Assembly (NCBI GenBank): GCA_030705695.1
Contig: JAUZPX010000050.1
Coordinates: 1-13,078 of the forward strand
DNA: 13,078 nt
Source: Bacillota bacterium
GTDB taxonomy: Bacteria; Bacillota; Clostridia; Oscillospirales; Acutalibacteraceae
Direction: 5' to 3'
The notes below the pieces were generated by a model that made no database searches, was not told the DNA's origin, and saw only the letters and a program-made list of their open reading frames with translations. A program made the position numbers and the translations under genes. Positions 7,344 to 13,078 of the stretch are shown here, in pieces. Every line of letters begins with the position of its first letter. Positions within the stretch are counted from its first letter, which is position 1.

Positions 7344-7452
7344 GAAAAATGCAAACTAACATAATAACATCTTGCGGCTCAGAGTAACTTTGCCATCAGT
7401 TTAATTATAATAAATTGGGGCTTGCGGTAGGATAAACCGTCCGCTTGCAGTT
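7344..7452 (-). ncRNA. Candidate riboswitch-like attenuator leader of the hyd operon
   Basis: About 105 nt lie between the predicted transcription start (near 7451) and the terminator stem. Elements I can pair by eye are: a closing helix of UGCAAGC (7443-7449) with GUUUGCA (7350-7356); a hairpin with GCGG/CCGC at its base (7424-7444); and a short GGC/GCC helix (7392-7394 with 7376-7378). The segment GAUGGCAAAG (7388-7397) is complementary over 10 bp, with one G-U pair, to CUUUGUCAUC (7330-7339), the 5' arm and loop of the terminator. It can therefore act as an antiterminator when not held in the upstream fold. The motif CCGCAAG occurs twice (7421-7427 and 7371-7377). I do not recognise the core as TPP, SAM, FMN, cobalamin, lysine, glycine, c-di-GMP, THF, Moco, NiCo or T-box type. 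The ligand is unknown, and the fold is a hand prediction. Confidence 0.55.
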
Positions 7453-7455
7453 ATT

Positions 7456-7484
7456 ATGTTATCACTCTTAAGGTAAAAAGTCAA
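7456..7484 (-). promoter_or_regulatory. Promoter of the hydEGF-aspA-TM1266 operon
   Basis: On the - strand, TTGACT (7479-7484) and TAACAT (7456-7461) are spaced by exactly 17 bp, predicting transcription from about 7449-7452. It lies between the MerR gene stop and the structured leader. I see no hairpin terminator after the MerR gene, so transcripts from further upstream could also enter the leader. Confidence 0.7.
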
Positions 7485-7511
7485 CTTAACAGATATTTAC
7501 AAAAAAATAAA

Positions 7512-7919
7512 TCATTCTGCACAATAAATTCCAATCGCTTTAGCCATAAATTCCGCTGTACCCGAACCATGCTTATCAATGTTTTTAGTAAATCTCTCGT
7601 CATTTAAATACATCAAGCCCAAACCAGAAAGTATTTCTTTAGTGCAATTATAAAAACTTTCTGTAATATAATCCTGCCATTTTTTTACAAGCTCTTGGGC
7701 AATTTCGCTATTCGGTGCAGAAGATTTTATTTGGGCAAATTCATTTAAAATTGCATCGCCTTTACTATTAATTATCTTCCATTTTTCTTTGTCATAACCA
7801 CTTGTTTTTCTTTCGCTTTCTGCGTATGCTTCCGTGTCCCCCCAGCGCTGTTTAACTTCTTCGGCATATTGTTCTTTTGCGGCTTCTATCTCGGTCATAT
7901 CAAATTCTTTAAAGCTCAT
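7512..7919 (-). CDS. Possible internally initiated TipAS-only product (135 aa)
   Basis: Inside the MerR-TipAS gene, the ATG of Met109 (7917-7919) has a strong SD, AAAGGAG (7928-7934), at the ideal distance of 8 nt. Initiation there would give a 135-residue protein with the whole drug-binding domain and no DNA-binding domain. Streptomyces lividans tipA makes just such a second product (about 144 residues) that sequesters thiopeptides. The function here is inferred by analogy. Confidence 0.5.
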   Translation of the reverse strand: MSFKEFDMTEIEAAKEQYAEEVKQRWGDTEAYAESERKTSGYDKEKWKIINSKGDAILNEFAQIKSSAPNSEIAQELVKKWQDYITESFYNCTKEILSGLGLMYLNDERFTKNIDKHGSGTAEFMAKAIGIYCAE

Positions 7920-8243
7920 ATCAAATTCTCCTTTCGTTGTGTTTTCAATAAGATTAATAAGTTTATCGAGTCTTCGGCGTTTTTTAATAAGCAATTCTTT
8001 GTGTTTATTCATTGCCTGCTGTTTGTCATAATTCGGATGAGTCATAATTTCTTTGATTTCGTTTAATGGGAAATCAAGCTCTTTAAAAAACAAAATCTGT
8101 TGTAAGATTTCAAGAGCTTCATTATTGTACAAACGATATCCTGCCTCTGTTATTCCACTTGGCTTTAATAAGCCGATTTTATCATAATACTGAATAGTCC
8201 TTACCGTAACTCCTGTCAGTTTTGCTACTTCATTAATTTTCAA
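7512..8243 (-). CDS. MerR-family regulator with TipAS drug-binding domain
   Basis: A 243-residue transcription activator of the TipAL/Mta type. Residues 1-70 are a MerR winged helix-turn-helix, with the hallmark VRTIQYYDKIGLL (14-26) and GYRLYN (35-40). Residues about 75-105 form the dimerisation coiled coil. From about 115 to 240 lies the TipAS ligand domain, marked by WGDTEAYAES (134-143) and the FYNCTKEILSGLGLMY and DERFTKNID segments (about 197-223). TipAS domains bind structurally varied antibiotics, and the activated protein untwists its own promoter. The TTG start is supported by a consensus AAAGGAGG 9 nt upstream. An operator dyad lies between its -35 and -10 (8309-8329), as expected for autoregulation. 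A second start at residue 109, with its own SD, would give a separate TipAS protein. No obvious target gene other than itself is adjacent, unless read-through into the hyd operon matters. Confidence 0.92.
   Translation of the reverse strand: MKINEVAKLTGVTVRTIQYYDKIGLLKPSGITEAGYRLYNNEALEILQQILFFKELDFPLNEIKEIMTHPNYDKQQAMNKHKELLIKKRRRLDKLINLIENTTKGEFDMSFKEFDMTEIEAAKEQYAEEVKQRWGDTEAYAESERKTSGYDKEKWKIINSKGDAILNEFAQIKSSAPNSEIAQELVKKWQDYITESFYNCTKEILSGLGLMYLNDERFTKNIDKHGSGTAEFMAKAIGIYCAE
7928..7934 (-). promoter_or_regulatory. Internal ribosome-binding site within the MerR-TipAS gene
   Basis: AAAGGAG on the - strand, 8 nt before an in-frame ATG (7917-7919) that falls at the junction between the dimerisation coil and the TipAS domain. 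Confidence 0.6.
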
Positions 8244-8252
8244 TTCTTATTT

Positions 8253-8260
8253 CCTCCTTT
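8253..8260 (-). promoter_or_regulatory. Ribosome-binding site supporting the TTG start of the MerR gene
   Basis: AAAGGAGG on the - strand lies 9 nt before a TTG at 8241-8243. The first codons from this TTG give MKINEVAKLTGVTV, the normal MerR N-terminus, so the TTG is the start. Confidence 0.8.
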
Positions 8261-8301
8261 TCTTCAAAATATTTTATATTATCTCCCGTATGGTATATAC
8301 T

Positions 8302-8332
8302 ACATTACACTATTACGTTGCGTAAGAGTCAA
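8302..8332 (-). promoter_or_regulatory. MerR-type autoregulated promoter with operator dyad
   Basis: On the - strand, TTGACT (8327-8332) is followed by TGTAAT at 17 bp (8304-8309) or TAATGT at 19 bp (8302-8307); the longer spacing is typical of MerR-activated promoters. Between them is the dyad TTACG-CAA-CGTAA, extended by ACT/AGT half-sites to 8309-8329. A dyad placed between -35 and -10 is where MerR dimers bind. Autoregulation by the adjacent MerR-TipAS protein is the natural reading. Confidence 0.75.
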
Positions 8333-8395
8333 TAGAAAATTTAAAAATTTTAAAGTATTTTAAAATCCAAAATATTATTAACATTTAATGCCATG
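8333..8395. other. AT-rich spacer between the divergent MerR and cad promoters
   Basis: Nearly pure A/T with runs such as AAAATTTAAAAATTTT. It lies directly upstream of both -35 boxes and could serve as an UP element for the + strand cad promoter. There is no coding potential. Confidence 0.35.
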
Positions 8396-8424
8396 TTGAC
8401 AATAAAATGCTGTCATGATATAAT
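8396..8424 (+). promoter_or_regulatory. Near-consensus promoter of the cadC-cadA operon
   Basis: TTGACA (8396-8401) and TATAAT (8419-8424) are both perfect and spaced by 17 bp, and TGA just before the -10 makes an extended -10. Such a strong promoter needs repression, and an operator dyad follows immediately. Confidence 0.9.
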
Positions 8425-8426
8425 TC

Positions 8427-8446
8427 ATTTGAACAGTTGTTCAAAT
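8427..8446 (+). promoter_or_regulatory. ArsR/SmtB-type operator of the cad operon
   Basis: A perfect 9-2-9 inverted repeat, ATTTGAACA-GT-TGTTCAAAT, covers the expected transcription start. The TGAACA...TGTTCA core is the form bound by CadC/SmtB-type repressors, so the downstream regulator probably blocks its own promoter when metal is absent. Confidence 0.88.
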
Positions 8447-8468
8447 AATCAATAAACAGGGTGATCTT

Positions 8469-8837
8469 ATGTGCAAAGAAAATAATGAGCTTGAAAGATG
8501 TACTTGTAATATAATACATAAAGAAGTTGTTGAGAATGTAAGAACAAAAATGCCAGATGAAGAGGTTTTATATTCGCTTGCAGATTTGTTCAAAATATTT
8601 TCCGATTCAACAAGAATAAGAATACTTTATGCTTTATTTGAATCGGAAATGTGTGTTTGTGACATCTCCGCTCTATTAAACATGACAGTATCTGCTGTAT
8701 CTCATCAACTCAGGTTATTAAAGCAAGGCAGGCTTGTTAAAAACAGAAAAGACGGAAAAATTGTCTACTATTCGCTTGATGATATTCATGTAAAACAAAT
8801 ATTCCAACAAGGTTTGATTCATATAAACGAAAAATAA
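8469..8837 (+). CDS. cadC: CadC/SmtB-type (ArsR family) metal-responsive repressor
   Basis: A 122-residue winged helix-turn-helix repressor that should leave the operator when it binds Zn, Cd or Pb. The helix-turn-helix core spans about residues 62-95 (CDISALLNMTVSAVSHQLRLL). Two metal sites are visible. The thiolate site typical of CadC comprises Cys11 and Cys13 in the N-terminal arm and Cys62 and Cys64 in the CVCD motif of the alpha-3 region. The SmtB-type helix-5 zinc site has exact D-x-H-x10-H-x2-E spacing (Asp105, His107, His118, Glu121). The ATG at 8469 has AGGGTG upstream. The gene directly follows a strong promoter and dyad operator and ends 23 nt before cadA, so it regulates itself and the pump. 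The metal preferred cannot be read from sequence alone, but both site types being intact fits Cd/Pb/Zn. Confidence 0.93.
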   Translation: MCKENNELERCTCNIIHKEVVENVRTKMPDEEVLYSLADLFKIFSDSTRIRILYALFESEMCVCDISALLNMTVSAVSHQLRLLKQGRLVKNRKDGKIVYYSLDDIHVKQIFQQGLIHINEK

Positions 8838-8860
8838 ATCAAATCAAGGGAGGGTTTACA

Positions 8861-10966
8861 ATGTCAACAATTAGAAAGAAATTTGTACTTCATGGTCTGA
8901 ATTGTGCCAACTGTGCAGCAAAAATTGAAGCAAACGTAAAAAATATTGACGGCGTTGCTTTTGCCTCAATGAATTTTGCGACAAAAACACTTACTGTTGA
9001 AGTTAATAATAAACTTGAATTAAACGCAATAATTAAAAAAATATTTAAAACAGTGAATCAAATTGAATCCGGAATCAGTATTACAGAAGAAGGTTCGTCC
9101 AAAAGGCATAATGAAAAACCAAACATAAAAACAAGTAAAATAATCAGGATTATTTTTGGTGCGGTTTTGTTCCTTGTAGCTATATTTTTTAAATTCCCAG
9201 AGCGGATTGAATTCAGTATGTATTTTGCAAGCTATATCCTTGTCGGATATGAGGTTTTATTTAAAGCATTTAGAAACATTGTTCACGGACAAGTGTTTGA
9301 TGAGCATTTTCTTATGAGCATTGCAACAATCGGTGCTTTTGCAATAAAAGAATTCCCCGAAGGCGTAGCAGTTATGCTCTTTTATGAAATAGGTGAATTT
9401 TTCGAAGAAATTGCCGTTAACCGCTCAAGGAAATCAATTTCTTCACTCATGGACATACGCCCTGATTTTGCAAACTTAAAAGTTTACGATGAAATAAAAA
9501 AAGTGCCCCCCGAAGAAGTTTCTGTCGGAGATATTATCATAATTAAACCAGGCGAAAAAGTACCTTTAGACGGAAAAGTCATCAAAGGAAAATCATTGCT
9601 TGATACTTCAGCCTTAACAGGGGAATCATTACCAAGAGAAATTAAATCAGGTAACGAAATATTATCAGGCTCAATTAACAAAAACGGCGTTTTAACCGTT
9701 AAAGTTACGAAAGAATTTGGCGAATCCACTGTTTCAAAAATTCTTGACCTCGTACAAAACGCAAGCAGCAAAAAAGCTCCAACTGAAAACCTCATCACTA
9801 AATTTGCAAAATATTATACTCCTGTTGTTGTATTTGCTGCTGCTGCATTAGCGGTTATCCCCCCACTCATTATACAAGGAGCAACTTTTTCGGAATGGAT
9901 AAACAGGGCTTTGGTATTCCTCGTAGTTTCCTGCCCTTGTGCTTTGGTAATTTCAGTTCCGTTAGGCTTTTTCGGAGGTATCGGCGCCGCTTCCAAACAC
10001 GGCATTCTTATTAAAGGAAGTAATTATCTTGAAGCGTTGAACAATGTTGATACAGTAGTATTTGATAAGACAGGCACATTAACAATGAGCGCTTTTGAAG
10101 TTACAGATATTAAATGCTTCAATAATTTTGACTCTACTGATATTTTAAAGTACGCTGCATATGCAGAAAATTATTCAAGTCATCCCATTGCACTTTCAAT
10201 TTTAAAAGCATATGACAAAGAAATTGACCAAAGTTTAGTTTCTGATTACAACGAAATTTCTGGATACGGCATTAAAGCAATAATTGACGGCAATCTTGTT
10301 CTTGCTGGTAACGAAAAATTAATGTTAAGCGAAAATATTCAATATGAATATATCAATGAAGCTGGTACTGTTGTTCATATTGCTGTCAACGGTAAATACG
10401 CGGGATATATAGTTGTTTCAGCTAAAATTAAAGATGATAGCAAAAAAGCAATCACAATGCTTAAAAGCATTGGTGTAAAAAAAACTATAATGCTTACGGG
10501 AGATAACAAAGCAATCAGCGAGAAAATCGGTAAAGATTTAGGACTTGATGAAATTTATTCCGAATTATTGCCGAATCAAAAAGTTGAAAGATTTGAGCTT
10601 ATCGAAAAGCAAAAAGCACCAAATAGCAACGTAATTTTTGTCGGTGACGGAATTAACGATGCACCTGCGCTTGCACAAGCAGATATTGGAGTAGCAATGG
10701 GCGGTGTCGGATCAGATGCCGCAATTGAGGCAGCCGATATTGTGTTAATGACCGACGAGCCATCAAAGCTTATAGATGCAATAAAAATTTCTAAACGTAC
10801 ACACAAAATAATTTGGCAGAATATTATATTTGCATTAGCAGTAAAGGTAATTGTACTTTTCTTAGGCGCATACGGAATAGCTACAATTTGGGAAGCGGTT
10901 TTCGCAGATGTTGGAGTAACGCTTATTGCAGTTTTGAATACTATGCGAACACTTAAATATAAATAA
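8861..10966 (+). CDS. cadA: Zn/Cd/Pb-exporting P1B-type ATPase (CadA/ZntA)
   Basis: A 701-residue membrane ATPase that pumps divalent soft metals out of the cell. In order it has: one N-terminal HMA metal-binding domain with Cys15-x2-Cys18 (LNCANC); membrane helices from about residue 92; the actuator motif TGES (253-256); the ion-site CPC (358-360) in the helix before the P-domain; the phosphorylated Asp402 in DKTGTLT; the N-domain His-Pro of P1B pumps (441-442); and the GDGINDAP hinge (595-602). Asp683 in the last helix (FADVGVT) is the conserved transport-site acid of the Zn/Cd/Pb subgroup and sets it apart from copper pumps. AGGGAGGG lies 7 nt before the ATG. Length and motifs are complete. 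It is cotranscribed with the upstream repressor and followed by a terminator. Confidence 0.96.
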   Translation: MSTIRKKFVLHGLNCANCAAKIEANVKNIDGVAFASMNFATKTLTVEVNNKLELNAIIKKIFKTVNQIESGISITEEGSSKRHNEKPNIKTSKIIRIIFGAVLFLVAIFFKFPERIEFSMYFASYILVGYEVLFKAFRNIVHGQVFDEHFLMSIATIGAFAIKEFPEGVAVMLFYEIGEFFEEIAVNRSRKSISSLMDIRPDFANLKVYDEIKKVPPEEVSVGDIIIIKPGEKVPLDGKVIKGKSLLDTSALTGESLPREIKSGNEILSGSINKNGVLTVKVTKEFGESTVSKILDLVQNASSKKAPTENLITKFAKYYTPVVVFAAAALAVIPPLIIQGATFSEWINRALVFLVVSCPCALVISVPLGFFGGIGAASKHGILIKGSNYLEALNNVDTVVFDKTGTLTMSAFEVTDIKCFNNFDSTDILKYAAYAENYSSHPIALSILKAYDKEIDQSLVSDYNEISGYGIKAIIDGNLVLAGNEKLMLSENIQYEYINEAGTVVHIAVNGKYAGYIVVSAKIKDDSKKAITMLKSIGVKKTIMLTGDNKAISEKIGKDLGLDEIYSELLPNQKVERFELIEKQKAPNSNVIFVGDGINDAPALAQADIGVAMGGVGSDAAIEAADIVLMTDEPSKLIDAIKISKRTHKIIWQNIIFALAVKVIVLFLGAYGIATIWEAVFADVGVTLIAVLNTMRTLKYK

Positions 10967-10983
10967 AGTTAATAAAAACAAAT

Positions 10984-11028
10984 ACACCGCAGGGTGGCGA
11001 TTTCAGCCAATTCTGCGGTGTTTAATTT
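10984..11028 (+). terminator. Terminator after the cad operon
   Basis: Arms 10984-10992 and 11013-11021 (ACACCGCAG/CTGCGGTGT) are perfectly complementary. An inner TGGC/GCCA helix extends the stem across an internal loop, and a T-rich tail follows. It starts 17 nt after the cadA stop. Confidence 0.8.
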
Positions 11029-11068
11029 GTATAAAAATATATAAAAAATAATCTAGTATTTTTTTATA

Positions 11069-11097
11069 TTGATTTTATATTATCATTGGAATATAAT
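11069..11097 (+). promoter_or_regulatory. Promoter of the tetR-MFS operon
   Basis: TTGATT (11069-11074) and a perfect TATAAT (11092-11097) are spaced by 17 bp. The predicted start lies inside the dyad operator that follows. Confidence 0.85.
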
Positions 11098-11122
11098 ATA
11101 AATGACATATGTGTCATTTATA
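11097..11122 (+). promoter_or_regulatory. Dyad operator, probably bound by the adjacent TetR-family repressor
   Basis: A perfect 11-4-11 inverted repeat, TATAAATGACA-TATG-TGTCATTTATA, touches the -10 box and covers the transcription start. Its size and place are usual for autorepression by a TetR dimer. An ATG inside the dyad (11109) is not a translation start. Confidence 0.8.
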
Positions 11123-11127
11123 TATTT

Positions 11128-11133
11128 GGGAGG
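11128..11133 (+). promoter_or_regulatory. Ribosome-binding site deciding the TetR start
   Basis: GGGAGG lies 5 nt before the ATG at 11139. The in-frame ATG at 11109 has no SD and lies within the operator. Confidence 0.8.
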
Positions 11134-11138
11134 TTCTT

Positions 11139-11834
11139 ATGCCAAAAGTAAGCCAACAATATTTTGATAATAAGAAAGATTCCATTTTGCAAGCAGCATT
11201 AAACATCTGCAAAACAAAACCTATTTATGAAGTAACCATGAAAGACATTATTAGGGAATGTAATATAAGTCAGGGCGGAATTTATCGATACTATTCAGAC
11301 ATTGATGAAATTCTTGTTGAGGTAATTAACAGATGCAATCCAAATTCAGATTACAAACAAAAAATAGATAATATTATTAAAACATCTAACTCTCACAAAG
11401 AATCGATAGACAGACTTTTTAACTTTATGGGACTTTATATACAAGAAAATATGTCGACTTTAGGGAAAATGCTATTTGAGCTCACTGTATTGATGGCAAA
11501 CCATCCTTCCAGGGGAAGAAAAATTCAATCACAAATTAATGATGGTCAAAGCAGTGAATATTTTATTAAGGAAGTATACCGTACAGTTCATGAGGGAATA
11601 TCATCAGGCTCTTTCAATCCTTTAATACCTGAAAACGATATATTAACTTTTATCTCAATTGCCATTGACGGTATTGCTGTAAATGGGGTTTTGCTTAATA
11701 GTTATGGTGTACCTCAGCGTGGAGAGATCCCGTTTAACATAATTAATCTTTTTAATACATTTAAAACATCAGTTTCGCTTTTGCTTAATCCTGATGATGA
11801 TAAAAAGGAATTGCTTCGATATGAAGAAAAGTAA
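11139..11834 (+). CDS. TetR-family transcriptional repressor
   Basis: A 231-residue regulator with an N-terminal TetR helix-turn-helix (about residues 15-60), including EVTMKDIIRECNISQGGIYR and YYSDIDEIL, where the second helix and the Gly-x-x-Tyr-x-Tyr/Phe turn are typical. The C-terminal part, about 160 residues, is an all-helical ligand and dimer domain without close motifs, as usual for the family; the ligand is unknown. The gene has its own promoter and an overlapping 26-bp dyad. It overlaps the following exporter gene by 14 nt, so the two are translationally coupled. The expected role is repression of this operon until a drug or metabolite substrate of the exporter binds. Target genes elsewhere cannot be excluded. 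Confidence 0.92.
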   Translation: MPKVSQQYFDNKKDSILQAALNICKTKPIYEVTMKDIIRECNISQGGIYRYYSDIDEILVEVINRCNPNSDYKQKIDNIIKTSNSHKESIDRLFNFMGLYIQENMSTLGKMLFELTVLMANHPSRGRKIQSQINDGQSSEYFIKEVYRTVHEGISSGSFNPLIPENDILTFISIAIDGIAVNGVLLNSYGVPQRGEIPFNIINLFNTFKTSVSLLLNPDDDKKELLRYEEK

Positions 11835-13053
11835 AAAAGGAAAAAGCCAAGAAAAACTTTGGTCAAAAGACTTCTTCCTAGTTTGGCAGGGGCAGTTGGT
11901 TTCTACAATAGGTGATTCTGCATATAGTGTAGCTCTTGGGTTTTGGGTACTGCAAACTACAGGCTCAACTGCATTAATGGGAACACTTATGGCAGTTTCA
12001 GCATTGCCTGGTATATTGATATCTCCTTTTGCAGGTGTATGGATTGACCGAATGAATAAAAAAGCACTTTTAATAACAATGGACATTATCCGTGGAGCAG
12101 GTATTGTACTTCTTGCAACCGCGGCTTTTATGAATGTAATTAAAGTATGGATGGTTTTTGCAGCAGGTATCCTACTAAGTATTTGCGGAGCAGTGTTCCG
12201 CCCATGTGTTAATTCATCTATTCCGGAAATGATACCAAAATCAAAACTATCTAACGCTAATTCTATGCTTTCAGCTGCTTCAACCGGTTCAAATATGCTT
12301 GGGAATGTTATGGGAGGCTATTTATTTCAGATATTCGGAGCACCATTGCTATTCTTGGTTAACGGAGTGTCATATTTTTTCTCAGGTACTTCTCTCGGCT
12401 TTGTAAAACTCCCTAAAAACCAAAGCAATAATAAACAAAATTTCATAAAGGATATGAAGGATGGCTTCCGTTATATGTGGAATCAAAAAATATTAAGGTA
12501 TCTTTTGATAATTGCAGCAATAATGAACTTTTTTTCTTTTGTAGCTATTGTTCTTTTTCTGCCGTTATTTCGGAACACCCCTTCCCTTGGAGCAGGCAAA
12601 TACGGTATTGCTATGGCTTGTTTTATGGGAGGATCAATGTTAGGATTTGTTTTTTCATCAGTTGTAACGTTTCCGTCGCATAGAAGAGCATTTTTACTTA
12701 TTATCGCAAACGGTATTATGAGTATCAGCTTTGCACTTGCTGTAAATCAACAACTATTTTGTATTATGATTCTATTCATATTAATGGGCGGATTCTTTAA
12801 CGCAATTCTCAATGTTATTCTACTTTCATCCGTGCAGTCTACCACTCCAAATGAAATGAGAGGCAAGGTACTTGCTTTTATGAACATGATTACACAAAGC
12901 CTAACTCCTTTTGCTATGGCGTTCGGCGGTATACTTGCTTCATTTATTCCTGCAAAAACTATAATTACATTAAGCTTTATTATTATTTTACTGGTTATTT
13001 CTCCGTTTGCATTTGTAAAATCATTTATAAGATCTTTAAATTTCGATGAGTAG
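11821..13053 (+). CDS. MFS exporter, MFS_3/EntS-MefA-like, probable drug efflux
   Basis: A 410-residue membrane protein with about 12 hydrophobic helices, so a full-length major facilitator. Motif A between helices 2 and 3 is GVWIDRMNKK (72-81). The conserved cytoplasmic PEMIPKSKLSNANSM segment (135-149) is typical of the EntS/macrolide-efflux branch. Exporters of this branch use the proton gradient to remove macrolides, siderophores or other compounds; the substrate here is unknown. The frame opens at 11794, but the ATG at 11821 has a GGAA element upstream and gives the normal lysine-rich start before helix 1. This start lies 14 nt inside the end of the TetR gene, so the genes are coupled. 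The stop at 13051-13053 is inside the window, so the gene is complete. Confidence 0.9.
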   Translation: MKKSKKGKSQEKLWSKDFFLVWQGQLVSTIGDSAYSVALGFWVLQTTGSTALMGTLMAVSALPGILISPFAGVWIDRMNKKALLITMDIIRGAGIVLLATAAFMNVIKVWMVFAAGILLSICGAVFRPCVNSSIPEMIPKSKLSNANSMLSAASTGSNMLGNVMGGYLFQIFGAPLLFLVNGVSYFFSGTSLGFVKLPKNQSNNKQNFIKDMKDGFRYMWNQKILRYLLIIAAIMNFFSFVAIVLFLPLFRNTPSLGAGKYGIAMACFMGGSMLGFVFSSVVTFPSHRRAFLLIIANGIMSISFALAVNQQLFCIMILFILMGGFFNAILNVILLSSVQSTTPNEMRGKVLAFMNMITQSLTPFAMAFGGILASFIPAKTIITLSFIIILLVISPFAFVKSFIRSLNFDE

Positions 13054-13078
13054 TTATAAATATATTGACAGTCACTTT

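Noticed and set aside
7344..7400. Short open frames in the hydE leader (ATG at 7394-7396, five codons; ATG near 7360, eleven codons) that might be leader peptides.
   Set aside because: None has an SD site or a run of regulatory codons. An RNA-folding switch explains the antiterminator pairing better.
7344..7452. T-box or other known riboswitch in the hydE leader.
   Set aside because: The T-box antiterminator sequence is absent, and the conserved cores I know for common riboswitch classes are not found.
7464..7481. A sequence in the hyd promoter spacer (ACTCTTA-AGG-TAAAAAGT) resembles the MerR-gene operator (ACTCTTA...TAATAGT).
   Set aside because: The half-sites are only partly alike and their spacing is 3 instead of 7 nt, so a MerR dimer would not bind both in the same way. 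Worth a gel shift but not a supported operator.
11109..11138. Upstream ATG extension of the TetR gene.
   Set aside because: This ATG lies within the operator dyad and has no SD; the ATG at 11139 with GGGAGG is clearly better.
11794..11820. Upstream ATG extension of the MFS exporter gene.
   Set aside because: It has no SD and the added residues do not resemble an MFS N-terminus; the ATG at 11821 is preferred.
13065..13070. TTGACA after the MFS gene, a possible -35 of the next transcription unit.
   Set aside because: The window ends 8 bp later, so no -10 can be checked.

Overview
The window is AT-rich DNA with dense, short-spaced genes, strong Shine-Dalgarno (SD) sites, TTGACA/TATAAT-type promoters and occasional TTG starts. 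Together with a complete [FeFe]-hydrogenase maturation operon, this points to a strictly anaerobic, low-GC Gram-positive bacterium, most likely a clostridial (Bacillota) fermenter. The lineage is an inference from style and gene content; there is no rRNA or tRNA gene to fix it.

Layout. (1) 1-1255, + strand: a membrane-anchored GHKL-type sensor protein with a degenerate N box, possibly starting left of the window. It ends at a hairpin (1271-1303) shared with a convergent gene. (2) 1314-1811, - strand: a small two-helix membrane protein of unknown function with its own promoter. (3) 1928-7292, - strand: a tight five-gene operon transcribed hydE, hydG, hydF, then an aspartase-like lyase, then a TM1266-type small regulator. 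HydG makes the Fe(CO)2(CN) unit from tyrosine, HydE converts it to a di-iron precursor, and HydF carries the precursor to the hydrogenase. The lyase may supply ammonium for the bridging dithiomethylamine. No hydrogenase structural gene (hydA) lies in the window. (4) 7293-7511: the hydE leader. It holds a good promoter, about 100 nt of structured RNA, a strong intrinsic terminator just before the hydE SD, and an upstream segment able to pair with the terminator's 5' arm. This is the architecture of a transcription-attenuating riboswitch, and I cannot match it to a class I know. It is the most interesting element here. (5) 7512-8243, - strand: a MerR-family regulator with a TipAS drug-binding domain, a well-formed operator dyad in its promoter, and an internal ribosome-binding site that would yield the drug-binding domain alone, as in Streptomyces tipA. 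(6) 8396-11028, + strand: a heavy-metal operon with near-perfect promoter, operator dyad, CadC/SmtB-type repressor, Zn/Cd/Pb P-type ATPase and terminator. (7) 11069-13053, + strand: promoter, operator dyad, a TetR-family repressor and an overlapping MFS exporter, probably a self-regulated drug-efflux pair.

Regions 5 to 7 form a stress and efflux cluster of three separately regulated units. Region 3 is core anaerobic H2 metabolism under what looks like RNA-level control. No CRISPR array, insertion sequence, tRNA or rRNA was seen.
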